A DNA stretch of 64,000 bases from assembly GCA_019187185.1 (NCBI GenBank), contig JABAQU010000009.1:1-64000 (forward strand), read 5' to 3'. The notes under the pieces are model-generated. The model was not told the DNA's origin. It worked only from the letters and a program-made list of their open reading frames with translations, and did no database searches. The first letter of the stretch is position 1. Every line of letters begins with the position of its first letter. A program made the position numbers and the translations under genes. Source of the stretch: Steroidobacteraceae bacterium. Lineage in GTDB: Bacteria > Pseudomonadota > Gammaproteobacteria > Steroidobacterales > Steroidobacteraceae. Of the stretch, positions 52,601 to 59,840 are shown piece by piece.

Positions 52601-52804
52601 CTCCTGGTGCTCAACTGGAGGCAGAAGGCAGCCGCCCGTGCCGCGTTGAAGCTGGCTATCGAAGACACGCTCGACGCCGGCTTGCCACGGGCCTACGCGC
52701 CGGCGATGTATCAGCAGAAATGCGCCGCGGTCTTCGAGCACGTCTATGAAAACTATCCCGAACGCGATCAGGGTATTTACGCTGCAGTAACCCGGACCGC
52801 GTAG
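49601..52804 (+). CDS. hsdR: Type I restriction endonuclease subunit
   Basis: A 1067-residue HsdR, the DNA-translocating and cutting subunit. The N-terminal PD-(D/E)xK nuclease has its E-x-K at residues 164-166 in VVIELKKPG. The SF2 motor has Walker A TQGSGKS (301-307), DEAH at 401-404 and AFTGTPL. The C-terminal helical domain binds the HsdMS core. The ATG lies in the stop of the nucleotidyltransferase gene, so hsdR depends on that unit and not directly on hsdM-hsdS. It appears complete. Confidence 0.94.
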   Translation: MSPHAWTEDQLVEQPAISLFAELGWQTASAMEETFGAGGTLGRETRGEVVLVDRLRAALSALNPGLPTEAIETAIDELARDRSAMSLEAANREVYRLLKDGIPVSIPDREHGGQKAERLRVVDWTEPERNDFLLVSQFSVVGSLYTCRPDLVGFVNGLPWVVIELKKPGVPARAAFDENLTHYKSEIPRLFWFNALLIASNGTDSRVGSLTADWERFFEWKRIEREDEPRRVSLEVMLRGTCDRARLFDLVENFTLFSEHKAGVVKILGQNHQFLGVNNAIASMLEARRLGHGRGGVFWQTQGSGKSFSMVFFAQKVLRKFAGNWTFVVVTDRVELDEQIARTFKAVGAVSEAEGEKCHAGSGAHLRELLRGNHRYVFTLIHKFQTPERLTDRADVIVLTDEAHRSQYDTLALNMRAALPKAMFLAFTGTPLIAGEERTREVFGDYVSIYDFQQSIEDGATVPLFYENRTPELQLVNPDLNDDIYALVEAADLDAEQEEKLEKVLGRQYHLITRDDRLETVARDIVRHFLGRGFVGKAMVVSIDKATALRMYDKVKRLWAAETARVQKELGELSYQRGAGMSPEQARRDARRAELKARLAVLTTTEMAVIVSPGQNEIEQMKKLGLDIEPHRKRMNESQPGLDEKFKDTTDPLRLVFVCAMWLTGFDAPSCSTIYLDKPMRNHTLMQTIARANRVFPGKHSGMIVDYANVFASLEKALAIYGAGKGGDSPVKDKAQLVAALREAITAATAFCAARGVDLAAMETLPQGGMARLAAIENAIDALIGPDSVRRDFLGHEKFVGTLFRAVKPDPAAIAFAARVAGIATLVAAIRAKLSPNPPDIASILQQISGLLDKSITGHEIRDVGLPAIDLSKINFEALAKRFRESQHRNTDLEALKAAIAARLAKLVRLNRTRADFAEKFEALIESYNNGSRNIEQLFEELLKLSNSLDVEQQRHVRENLTEEELVVFDILTRPAPELSADERAEVKKIAKALLGRLKGLLVLNWRQKAAARAALKLAIEDTLDAGLPRAYAPAMYQQKCAAVFEHVYENYPERDQGIYAAVTRTA

Positions 52805-52967
52805 ATTCGTTCTTCGAACACGTGGTGTGGCGCGGCAGGAGCCCAGGCGAGATGGCGACGTTGCAGTCGGTATCGCAGCAGCCGGATGGCTTCTGGATAG
52901 ACAGCTACGTGACCGCTGCCGCGTGGTTCCGTGCCGACGACGGCGACAAGCGCATAGCGCTCCCTCG

Positions 52968-53513
52968 TTATCGGGGCTGCGCGTCCTTCCGGGACAACGT
53001 GGCAGCTCCGGGCTCCATCAGGAATGGAATGCCGCGGAGCAATGGGGGAGGGCGATCCGTGGGGTGCTGCTCCGCCCACTTCCCGGCCTCGCTCGAGCAA
53101 AGTGTGATCCAGTATGCCGGATTGCTGGCGGCGCGGGCCGCATACCACGGACGCGACGACATAGCCTCCTTGCATCGATTGACGCCGGCCATGTATCTCC
53201 TGATCTGATCTGGTTCCCACTCGACTGCGATTGCCCAGAGGAATGCTTCGGCATGTGTTACCCGCACTGGCTCGCGGGCGAATTCACGCACGTAGATGAC
53301 GAGCCAATAGTCTGGCATCACAGCCGCACGGGGCGCGTGCCAAGGATCCGAGGCATTCTCCAGTGCAAAGCGTGCAGCGCCGATGAGAACCTGCTCCGTG
53401 TACGGGTCGGGAAACTCGGACAATCGTCCGGCGAGACATGGTCCACCGGGTTGCAAGACGGCCAAAGCCTGATGAGGCGTATGTAAGCCTGCGCTTCGCC
53501 GGAAATCAGTCAT
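52968..53513 (-). CDS. Hypothetical protein with an internal repeat
   Basis: A 181-residue soluble protein of unknown family. Two segments of about 35 residues look alike: DPWHAPRAAVMPDYWLVIYV and RPWYAARAASNPAYWITLCS. The ATG at 53513 overlaps the stop of the upstream 429-residue gene as ATGA, which supports real, coupled translation. It converges on hsdR, ending about 160 nt from its stop. No catalytic motif is seen. Confidence 0.6.
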   Translation of the reverse strand: MTDFRRSAGLHTPHQALAVLQPGGPCLAGRLSEFPDPYTEQVLIGAARFALENASDPWHAPRAAVMPDYWLVIYVREFAREPVRVTHAEAFLWAIAVEWEPDQIRRYMAGVNRCKEAMSSRPWYAARAASNPAYWITLCSSEAGKWAEQHPTDRPPPLLRGIPFLMEPGAATLSRKDAQPR

Positions 53514-54799
53514 GGCAGGTTTGCTGAACGTCCGCCGGGGTCGTGAGAAGCTATCTCGCTTGCAGCAAGAAATTCTTCATGGGCGTGATTCCAATCTACG
53601 TCTGGGAATGCCGCGCGAATCGCCTGTGGAAAGTCAGGGTCCGTGAGCGTCTCGTACGTCACGTCCTTGTAGCTAATTGTCAGGTTCATATCGCCAAGAA
53701 GTGACTCAGCCTTGGGGAAAACGCAATCCAGTTCGCGCGACAACCATTTTCTGGCGTCTACTTCAGTTGGTGCGCCTCGCGCGATCTGGCCATAAATGGC
53801 ATTCGGCGGTCGGGCAAGTACCAGAGGGACATAGTGGTCGATGATCAATTGCCGCGATTCATTCAGAGCTTGTTGAAGGCCCTCCGCCACCCGAGCCCGG
53901 TGCGAGTTCAGCGCCTCGCGCAGTTCGCCAATGCACTCTTCAAACTTCCGTCTAGCGGATTTCAGGATGACCCGTCCTTTGTCCTTGCCCAGGGAGCGGG
54001 TGAACTCACTGCGAATCTGGCGCAGCGTCGTCTCGAGGCCCTCGGACGAGAGCGCTGCTGCGCCCGAAATGAGGTCAACGCTAGTATGAAGGCGTCCTTC
54101 CAGTGAAGGGCCTGCACCAAGCTTCAAGAGTTGTGGCGGAATCTTGAGTCGATGACGTTGAATGGCCGCGCCTGTCAGCTTGGTCTCGACGTACTGCAAG
54201 TATGGGTTATAGACCCGGACCTGCCGCGCGACATCGAACGGGACTGGCGGGGCGGCCGCGAGGCGCTTGGATACGTCATCGATCGTTTGATCGGATACCA
54301 CGCTCGTGCTGACCTCCAGCGGAATTCGATCGATCCGGTCGCGTTCTGCCGGGGAGCTGGCCTTTGCCTTGGCGATTGCCTTGGCTGCGGGCGACAGGCG
54401 TGCCAAGGCCTCCGCTACTTGCTCGTCGGTCAGGCGCATGGCGTTGAGAGTCGAAGCTTCGCCCGAGTTGTCCTCGAGCAGCAGTGCAGTCGGAGTGAAA
54501 ATGTAACCCGTGCCGTCGGCGATCGCCAAGGCCGTTCGCAAGCCGCGAGCAGAGTTCACAACAATGCCGGCATGCCGGAGCAATTGCACAGCTTCAATGC
54601 TCCCGAACCCGAGACGCTGAACGTGTTCCGAAAAATCGAGACATACCGTGATCATGGATGGATGCAGGCGCCTGGCCGCTTCCGCCATTGCTTGCGCAGG
54701 CTCGAGGTGTATCCCTGGTCCGGCGTAACAGATCGATTCCGAAGCGGACTGAAAGAAGCTGGCCAGCGATTTCACATCCAGTTTGACGAACAGAGTCAT
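53510..54799 (-). CDS. Unknown protein, PLD-like N-terminal domain possible
   Basis: A 429-residue protein. The first 115 residues have alternating strands and helices (SICYAGPGIHLEPAQAMAEA, then VQLLRHAGIVVNSARGLRTA and YIFTPTALLLED). They recall phospholipase-D-fold proteins, but no HxKxxxxD catalytic motif is visible. The middle is helical with a charged stretch (KDKGRVILKSARRKFEECIGELREAL), and the end is acidic. It is second in a three-gene minus-strand unit. No firm family assignment; given its place, a defence role is possible. Confidence 0.6.
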   Translation of the reverse strand: MTLFVKLDVKSLASFFQSASESICYAGPGIHLEPAQAMAEAARRLHPSMITVCLDFSEHVQRLGFGSIEAVQLLRHAGIVVNSARGLRTALAIADGTGYIFTPTALLLEDNSGEASTLNAMRLTDEQVAEALARLSPAAKAIAKAKASSPAERDRIDRIPLEVSTSVVSDQTIDDVSKRLAAAPPVPFDVARQVRVYNPYLQYVETKLTGAAIQRHRLKIPPQLLKLGAGPSLEGRLHTSVDLISGAAALSSEGLETTLRQIRSEFTRSLGKDKGRVILKSARRKFEECIGELREALNSHRARVAEGLQQALNESRQLIIDHYVPLVLARPPNAIYGQIARGAPTEVDARKWLSRELDCVFPKAESLLGDMNLTISYKDVTYETLTDPDFPQAIRAAFPDVDWNHAHEEFLAASEIASHDPGGRSANLP

Positions 54800-54897
54800 G
54801 GTCGCGTTCCGGGCATGGTGTACTTCATGGCGACAATCAGGCTTGCGGAAAGGAGATGAGGCAGGAGGCGCATGCTGCCGGTATGCGCGGTCACGTG

Positions 54898-55173
54898 CTA
54901 CCCCTCATCGTTCGCAGATGTCATCGTCATGACGCGGCCGCTAGCCTTGGACACCACGATTACTTTCGATGATCGCAACGCCGGCCAAGGCCCGCCGTCG
55001 ACTTGCGGAGGCACCCACACGTACCAAGCTGCCTCCTCCCAAGTTCGGTAGATGCCCCTGGGGCAATTGTCAGTCACCGTGGCGGTCGGCCACACCTCAG
55101 CGACCTGACGCGTGAATTCGGCGATCAAATGGCTCTGCGCGACCATGAGGGCTTCGGTGGAATCGATCGACAT
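54898..55173 (-). CDS. Small YrhB/Imm35-like protein
   Basis: A 91-residue protein beginning MSIDSTEALMVAQSHLIAEF. Its C-terminus SSKVIVVSKASGRVMTMTSA-NDEG matches the pattern of YrhB-domain and Imm35-type proteins (VVVxKxTGxV...SAxDEG). Members include small chaperone-like and putative immunity proteins. It is the first gene of the minus-strand unit, 98 nt before the 429-residue gene, and lies 110 nt inside the island end. Its partner, if any, is not evident. Confidence 0.6.
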   Translation of the reverse strand: MSIDSTEALMVAQSHLIAEFTRQVAEVWPTATVTDNCPRGIYRTWEEAAWYVWVPPQVDGGPWPALRSSKVIVVSKASGRVMTMTSANDEG

Positions 55174-55283
55174 GCGGTACCCCGTCGGCTACGGCGCGGC
55201 GGCCGTGTGCCTTCCTGTTATTCTGCTTGTGGATCCTACTTTACCCGGAGGACGTAGTGGGCTGTAGGGACGGGGCAAAGCAC

Positions 55284-55301
55284 GCCCCCGCTACCAACCT
55301 T
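55284..55301 (+). repeat. attR: displaced copy of the tRNA-fMet 3' end
   Basis: GCCCCCGCTACCAACCTT identical to 42739-42756 and in the same orientation. Beyond it the match continues weakly (CTCG versus CCCG). It marks the far end of the island. Confidence 0.8.
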
Positions 55302-55314
55302 CTCGGGATCCTTA

Positions 55315-55370
55315 CCGAGCACATCGGTAACGTTTCATTGCGGGCACGTGGGTAACACTTTTGTGCCCGA
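55315..55370. mobile_element. Remnant resembling an IS481-type subterminal repeat
   Basis: Two direct GGTAAC units (55326-55331 and 55351-55356), each preceded by a CATC/CACGTG-like stretch, recall the tandem GTTACC-nnnTG-CCCGG repeats near IS481-family ends, here read on the minus strand. No transposase is present. Elsewhere in 55174-55632 no convincing gene was seen; weak short frames exist but have no family resemblance. Confidence 0.3.
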
Positions 55371-55632
55371 TTGGCCTCCGGGCCGGCGGGAGTCATGTTT
55401 CCCGAGTCCACGGCCGGATGGCAGCAAGGAGACCATTGCCTCGTACCGCGTGACGATTGCTGGAGCATGCGCTTCTGCACATCAAGTGCCACGCCGGGAA
55501 CAGTACGCCGATACCTGGAAACCTGTCTCGCGTCTGGACAGCGGCGCAATGGTCGCATACATGCTGGATATCGAGTGCCGCAGGCCTAGCGCATGAGCGC
55601 CTGGACGTGACTGGAGCGGGGAGGGTGGGCTG

Positions 55633-55848
55633 ATGGGGCAACGGTTCAAGGTCGGCGACCACGTCAGCTGGAACTCGGAGGCCGGTCGGGTCCGCGGGAG
55701 GATCGTGAAGGTCCATACGCGCGACGTCGATTACAAGGGCTACACGCACCACGCACGCCCCGACGAGCCGCAGTACGAGATCAGGAGCGACAAGACCGAC
55801 CACATCGCCCTGCACAAGGGCTCGGCGCTCAGGCGCATCAAGGACTGA
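55633..55848 (+). CDS. DUF2945 (HVA1/TUDOR-like) small protein
   Basis: A 71-residue protein starting MGQRFKVGDHVSWNSEAGRV, then RGRIVKVHTRDVDYKGYTHH, and ending HKGSALRRIKD. This is the DUF2945 / hypervirulence-associated TUDOR-like family of small beta-barrels. Function is unknown, although the domain is thought to bind nucleic acid or protein. It lies just beyond the island and is convergent with the DUF488 gene. Confidence 0.85.
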   Translation: MGQRFKVGDHVSWNSEAGRVRGRIVKVHTRDVDYKGYTHHARPDEPQYEIRSDKTDHIALHKGSALRRIKD

Positions 55849-55858
55849 TCCGGACTGC

Positions 55859-56419
55859 TCAGGGGACCGGCGGGGCCGGGTAGGTCACGCGTGTACCGTC
55901 GATGCGCGCAAAGGGCGTCAGCGTGTGCATCCGGTGCTTGGCGGCCGACAGGATTTCCACAACCGGTACGTTGCGCGCATTGAGCGCATCGGCCACGAGC
56001 GAGCGATGGCAGCGCCACGGCACAGCCTCGGCGCACATGAGGGCGACGCGCCGCGTGCGCGCAAGCTCGATCAGCGCATCGACTGCCGCATCGAACGCCG
56101 GGGTCTGCATGTAGTCCGCGTAGCCGCGAAAGCTCGCGTTGCGCCAGCCCGTGTTCGCCGAATCCTTGCGTGCGTGCCGCAGCCCGCCGAGTGCGCGCAT
56201 CGGCACGTACTCGATGCCTGCGGCCGGGAGCGACACGGCGAGCGCCTCGGCGTTGAATTGCGGATTGTGCCTCGATCGCGGTACGGTGCGGATATCGACG
56301 AGCCGCGCGATGCCGTACGCGTGCAACAGCGCGGTGAATTCCGCGAGCGGGCGCGTCGAATGCCCGACCGTGAACACGGCATCGGCGGGCCAGCGCTCAT
56401 CCTGCGACATGGCATCCAT
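55859..56419 (-). CDS. DUF488 family protein
   Basis: A 186-residue protein with FTVGHSTRPLAEFTALLHAY, VDIRTVPRSRHNPQFN and the Cys-containing ALMCAEAVPWRCHRSLVADAL block typical of DUF488. The conserved Cys and Arg suggest a phosphatase/sulfurtransferase-like pocket, but no activity is established. The start may be 56419 or the in-frame ATG at 56410. It is divergent from the FAD oxidoreductase gene. Confidence 0.85.
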   Translation of the reverse strand: MDAMSQDERWPADAVFTVGHSTRPLAEFTALLHAYGIARLVDIRTVPRSRHNPQFNAEALAVSLPAAGIEYVPMRALGGLRHARKDSANTGWRNASFRGYADYMQTPAFDAAVDALIELARTRRVALMCAEAVPWRCHRSLVADALNARNVPVVEILSAAKHRMHTLTPFARIDGTRVTYPAPPVP

Positions 56420-56545
56420 GTTACCGCGGCGGGCCGCGGGCAGCCGCACGCCGCGGCAGCGCGTGGCCTTTCGGCAGCGTGCGCTGTGAACGCGCGAAAC
56501 ACGCGCGTATCCTCGAAACATACTGGTCCACGCGCGGAGGCAGAC

Positions 56546-57727
56546 ATGCAGAACACAGTCGATTACCTGATCGTCGGTGCGGGCATGGCGGGTGCGGCGG
56601 CGGCACAGGCCCTGCGCGAGGCGGATGGCAAGGCGACGATCGCGATGCTGGGCGACGAGCCGCATCCACCCTACGATCGGCCGCCGCTCAGCAAGGGCCT
56701 GTGGAAGGACGGCAAGGAAGGCGATATCTGGCGTCCGATCGACAAGGCGCGCGCGACCGTGCACACGGGCCGCCGCGCACTGACGATCGATCGCACGGCC
56801 CACAGGGTGCAGGACGACGCGGGCGATGCGTGGACGTACCGCAGGCTGCTGCTCGCGACAGGCGGCGCACCGCGCACGCTGCCGTTCGGCAGCGGGTTCA
56901 CCTATTTCCGCACGTACGACGACTACAGGCAACTGCGCCGGCGCGCGAGGCCGGGTGCGCACATCGCCGTGATCGGCGGCGGTTTCATCGGCAGCGAGAT
57001 CGCGGCTGCGATGACGATGGTCGGCTGCAGGGTCACGATGCTGTTTCCGGAGGCCGCCATCGGCGCGCGCGTCTTTCCCGTGGCGCTCGCCGATTCTGTC
57101 ACGGCTTACTATCGCGAACGCGGCGTCGACGTGCGCAGCGGCATCACCGCGACGGGCGGCGAGGCGGGTGCAAACGGCGCCGAGCTCGCGTTGTCCGACG
57201 GAAGCACGCTCACGGCCGATGCGGTCGTGGCGGGCCTCGGCATCGTGCCGAATGTGCAGCTCGCGCAGGCGGCGGGGCTGCAGCTCGAACTGGGCGGCAT
57301 CGTCGTGGACGATCATCTGCGCACCTCCGATCCCGACATCTACGCCGCCGGCGATGTCGCCGCGTTCCCGGCGCCCGCGCTCGGGCGCAGGATGCGCGTC
57401 GAGCACGAGAACGCAGCGGTCACGATGGGCCAGCGTGCGGGCCAGTGCATGGCGGGCCTCGATGCGCCGTACCGCGAGCTGCCGTACTTCTATTCCGACC
57501 TGTTCGACCTCGGCTACGAGGCGGTCGGGACGCTCGATTCGCGCCTCGAGACGGTCGAGCAGTGGGTCACGCCGTTTCGAGAGGGCGTGGTCTACTACCT
57601 CGATGCGGGACGCGTGCGCGGCGCGCTGCTGTGGAACACCTGGGGTCAGGTCGACAACGCGCGTGCCCTGATTGCGGCACCCGGATCCTTCGACGCCGCG
57701 AGCGTCCGTGGCCGGCTGCCAAAATGA
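56546..57727 (+). CDS. FAD-dependent pyridine nucleotide-disulfide oxidoreductase (ferredoxin reductase-like)
   Basis: A 393-residue flavoprotein. The FAD Rossmann motif GAGMAG is at residues 11-16, a second dinucleotide motif GGGFIGSE marks the NAD(P)H site, and IYAAGDVAAF is the third FAD contact. The reductase C-terminal domain ends in WNTWGQVDNAR. Relatives reduce ferredoxins, rubredoxins or AIF-like partners. PPYDRPPLSKGLW is typical of the BphA4/AIF group. The electron acceptor is not evident from neighbours. Confidence 0.87.
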   Translation: MQNTVDYLIVGAGMAGAAAAQALREADGKATIAMLGDEPHPPYDRPPLSKGLWKDGKEGDIWRPIDKARATVHTGRRALTIDRTAHRVQDDAGDAWTYRRLLLATGGAPRTLPFGSGFTYFRTYDDYRQLRRRARPGAHIAVIGGGFIGSEIAAAMTMVGCRVTMLFPEAAIGARVFPVALADSVTAYYRERGVDVRSGITATGGEAGANGAELALSDGSTLTADAVVAGLGIVPNVQLAQAAGLQLELGGIVVDDHLRTSDPDIYAAGDVAAFPAPALGRRMRVEHENAAVTMGQRAGQCMAGLDAPYRELPYFYSDLFDLGYEAVGTLDSRLETVEQWVTPFREGVVYYLDAGRVRGALLWNTWGQVDNARALIAAPGSFDAASVRGRLPK

Positions 57728-57754
57728 TCGCGGAGTTCATGAGGAGAACGATCG

Positions 57755-58102
57755 ATGTCTGACGGAATGTACCCTGCCTCCACCACCGAGTTCGGCAAGA
57801 AGCGCCGCGAACTCACCCCCGACACGGAAGCCGCGTTCGTGGCCTTCAGCAAGCAGGTGTTCGCGGAAGGCGCCCTGCCGGTCAAGGTGAAGCAGCTCAT
57901 CGCCGTGGCGGTGGCGCATGTCACGCAGTGCCCCTACTGCATCAAGGGGCACACCAAGGCGGCCCTGCGCCACGGCGCGAGCCCGCAGGAGCTGATGGAG
58001 GCGATCTGGGTGGCGGCGGAAATGCGGGCGGGCGGCGCCTATGCGCACTCGGCTCTCGCGCTCGACGAGATTGCGAAGGCGGCGCAGGCGGGCGGCGGCT
58101 GA
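57755..58102 (+). CDS. Carboxymuconolactone decarboxylase / AhpD-like protein
   Basis: A 115-residue AhpD-like protein with the redox motif CPYC (Cys59-Cys62) and His66 in CIKGHTKAALRHGAS. Such small CMD-family proteins act as alkylhydroperoxidases or other thiol oxidoreductases. It begins 27 nt after the FAD oxidoreductase gene and may receive electrons from it; that link is inference. Confidence 0.85.
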   Translation: MSDGMYPASTTEFGKKRRELTPDTEAAFVAFSKQVFAEGALPVKVKQLIAVAVAHVTQCPYCIKGHTKAALRHGASPQELMEAIWVAAEMRAGGAYAHSALALDEIAKAAQAGGG

Positions 58103-58174
58103 ACGCGGCCGCTGGCGAACGCCCCCGCGGGCGATGTTAGGATCGCGCAAACTCTGAACTGCGGGGGGCCGCCG

Positions 58175-59599
58175 ATGGCATTCTGGAACCGGCGCACGTC
58201 GATCGATGCGCTCAACAACCTCGATGAGAAGCATCGCCTGAAGCGCACGCTGCGCTGGCCGCACCTCGTGGCGCTCGGTGTCGGCGCGATCGTCGGCACC
58301 GGCATCTACACGCTGATCGGCATCGGCGCCGGACGCGCGGGCCCCGCGGTCATCCTCGCGTTCGTGATCGCGGGTGTCGTCTGCGCCTGCGCCGCACTGT
58401 GCTACGCCGAACTCGCCACCCTGATGCCCGCCGCGGGCAGCGCCTACACGTACACGTACGCGGTGGGGGGCGAGCTCCTCGCGTGGATCGTCGGCTGGAG
58501 TCTCATCCTCGAATACTCGGTGGTGTGCAGCGCCGTGGCGGTCGGCTGGTCCGGCTACGCGGCGGGATTCCTGGAATCGGTCGGGCTCGGACTGCCGCAC
58601 TGGCTCACCGCCGGGCCGCACGCAGGCGGCATCGTCAATCTGCCCGCGGTCGTGATTCTCTTCGCGGTGGCGGGCCTGCTGATGCTCGGCACGCGCGAGA
58701 GCGCGACGGTCAATGCGATCCTCGTCGTGCTCAAGGTCTCGGCGCTGCTCGTGTTCATCGTGATCGCGATGCGGGCGTTCAACGGCGCGAATTTCACGCC
58801 GTTCATGCCGCACGGTTTCGCGGCGCACGCCGAAGGGACGGAGGTGCGCGGCGTCATGGCGGCCGCGGCGATCATATTCTTCGCGTTCTACGGGTTCGAT
58901 GCGGTGTCGACGGCTGCCGAGGAAACGATCGACCCGAAGCGCGACCTCGCGCGCGGCATCGTCGGCTCGATGATCGTCTGCACGCTGCTCTACATGGCGG
59001 TCGCGGCGGCCGCGCTCGGCGCCGTGCGGTACGAGGATTTCTCGGCGAGCCCGGAGCCGCTCGCCTACATCCTGCGCACGCTCGGCAGTCCGCTCGCGGC
59101 GAACCTGATCGCGGCGGCGGCCGTGGTCGCGCTGCCGACCGTGATCCTCGCGTTCATGTACGGGCAGAGCCGCATTTTCTTCGTGATGGCGCGCGATGGG
59201 CTCCTGCCGCGACGGCTCGGCAGCATCAATGAGCACCGCGGCACGCCGGTCACGATGATCCTCATGACCGCGATCGTCACGTCGCTGATCGGGGGCCTCT
59301 TTCCGCTCGCCGAGATCGCCGAACTCGCCAATGCCGGTACGCTGTGCGCCTTCGTCGCGGTCGCCGCCTGCGTGCTCGCCCTGCGGGTGCGCGAGCCAGG
59401 CCGTCCCCGCGTGTTCGTGACGCCCTGGCCTTGGGCCGTCGGATCCGTCGCGATCCTCGGCTGCATCTATCTGTTCATGAGCCTTCCGCCCGCGACGCGT
59501 ACACGCTTTTTCATCTGGAACGGCATCGGGCTCGTCGTGTACCTCGTGTACGCCCGCTTCTCGAGCAACCTCGCAAAGCAGGTTTACCAGGGCGCCTGA
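58175..59599 (+). CDS. APC family amino acid permease
   Basis: A 474-residue membrane protein with about 12 transmembrane helices. The helix 1 break GVGAIVGTGIYTLIG, the helix 3 YAELATLMPAAGSAYTYTYA and the helix 6 segment FFAFYGFDAVSTAAEE are hallmarks of the cationic amino-acid transporter branch. The substrate is unknown. It has its own TAGGAT-type -10 with a CGCGC discriminator at about 58138. A strong hairpin follows its stop. Confidence 0.88.
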   Translation: MAFWNRRTSIDALNNLDEKHRLKRTLRWPHLVALGVGAIVGTGIYTLIGIGAGRAGPAVILAFVIAGVVCACAALCYAELATLMPAAGSAYTYTYAVGGELLAWIVGWSLILEYSVVCSAVAVGWSGYAAGFLESVGLGLPHWLTAGPHAGGIVNLPAVVILFAVAGLLMLGTRESATVNAILVVLKVSALLVFIVIAMRAFNGANFTPFMPHGFAAHAEGTEVRGVMAAAAIIFFAFYGFDAVSTAAEETIDPKRDLARGIVGSMIVCTLLYMAVAAAALGAVRYEDFSASPEPLAYILRTLGSPLAANLIAAAAVVALPTVILAFMYGQSRIFFVMARDGLLPRRLGSINEHRGTPVTMILMTAIVTSLIGGLFPLAEIAELANAGTLCAFVAVAACVLALRVREPGRPRVFVTPWPWAVGSVAILGCIYLFMSLPPATRTRFFIWNGIGLVVYLVYARFSSNLAKQVYQGA

Positions 59600-59611
59600 G
59601 GCGGCTACAAT
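59583..59611 (+). promoter_or_regulatory. Candidate promoter of the rimP-nusA-infB operon
   Basis: TTTACC (59583-59588), 17 nt and TACAAT (59606-59611), followed by TCGCGCCC. It straddles the permease stop codon. The predicted start near 59618 would place all three downstream hairpins inside the rimP leader. Confidence 0.45.
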
Positions 59612-59626
59612 TCGCGCCCTCGGCGG

Positions 59627-59657
59627 GGCGGGCCCATGGGGACATGGGCCCGCCTTT
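59627..59657 (+). terminator. Strong hairpin 1 after the permease
   Basis: GGCGGGCCCATG (59627-59638) pairs perfectly over 12 bp with CATGGGCCCGCC (59643-59654) around a GGGA loop, then TTT. The U tract is short. It may end the permease transcript or act at the start of the rimP leader. Confidence 0.6.
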
Positions 59658-59699
59658 GCAGGCTCCTCTGGAGCTTTGGGTGCCAAGTGATTGATTTGG

Positions 59700-59727
59700 A
59701 AAGCCCCACGAGGGGCTTTTGTTTTTT
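59700..59727 (+). terminator. Intrinsic terminator 2 in the rimP leader
   Basis: AAAGCCCC (59700-59707), loop ACGA and GGGGCTTT (59712-59719) are followed by TGTTTTTT. This is a textbook intrinsic terminator about 110 nt before rimP. Confidence 0.75.
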
Positions 59728-59784
59728 CGGACCCCTGGCCGGGGTCCCGGACGCGCGGTGAGGCGCGGCTGTACGGGTTCGGGG

Positions 59785-59808
59785 TGGGCCTTCGGGCCCA
59801 TTTTTTTT
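59785..59808 (+). terminator. Intrinsic terminator 3 in the rimP leader
   Basis: TGGGCC (59785-59790), loop TTCG and GGCCCA (59795-59800), then eight T. It ends 33 nt before the rimP ATG. The UUCG loop and long U tract make it efficient on paper, so the operon must read through it. Confidence 0.75.
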
Positions 59809-59840
59809 CGCCGTGGCTGGCGGCAAGGGCGGGAGGTTCG

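Larger units (their letters stand above)
42752..55301. mobile_element. Defence genomic island in tRNA-fMet
   Basis: About 12.5 kb bounded by the 18-bp tRNA repeats. Contents: type I restriction-modification genes, a DUF262 nuclease, toxin-antitoxin-like genes and a minus-strand unit of unknown genes. It separates tRNA-fMet from rimP, which are neighbours in many gammaproteobacteria. No integrase or excisionase was recognised, so it may be a decayed or trans-mobilised element. Codon choice in hsdS and the minus-strand unit is visibly less GC-biased than in the flanking core genes. Confidence 0.7.

Noticed and set aside
52777-53220. Minus-strand frame ending RLQRRHLAWAPAAPHHVFEE, overlapping the hsdR stop
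   Set aside because: The C-terminal part looks protein-like, but it overlaps the better supported 181-residue gene in another frame and has no clear start.
52822-53486. Plus-strand frames after hsdR
   Set aside because: Low-complexity translations without start signals, antisense to the coupled minus-strand gene.
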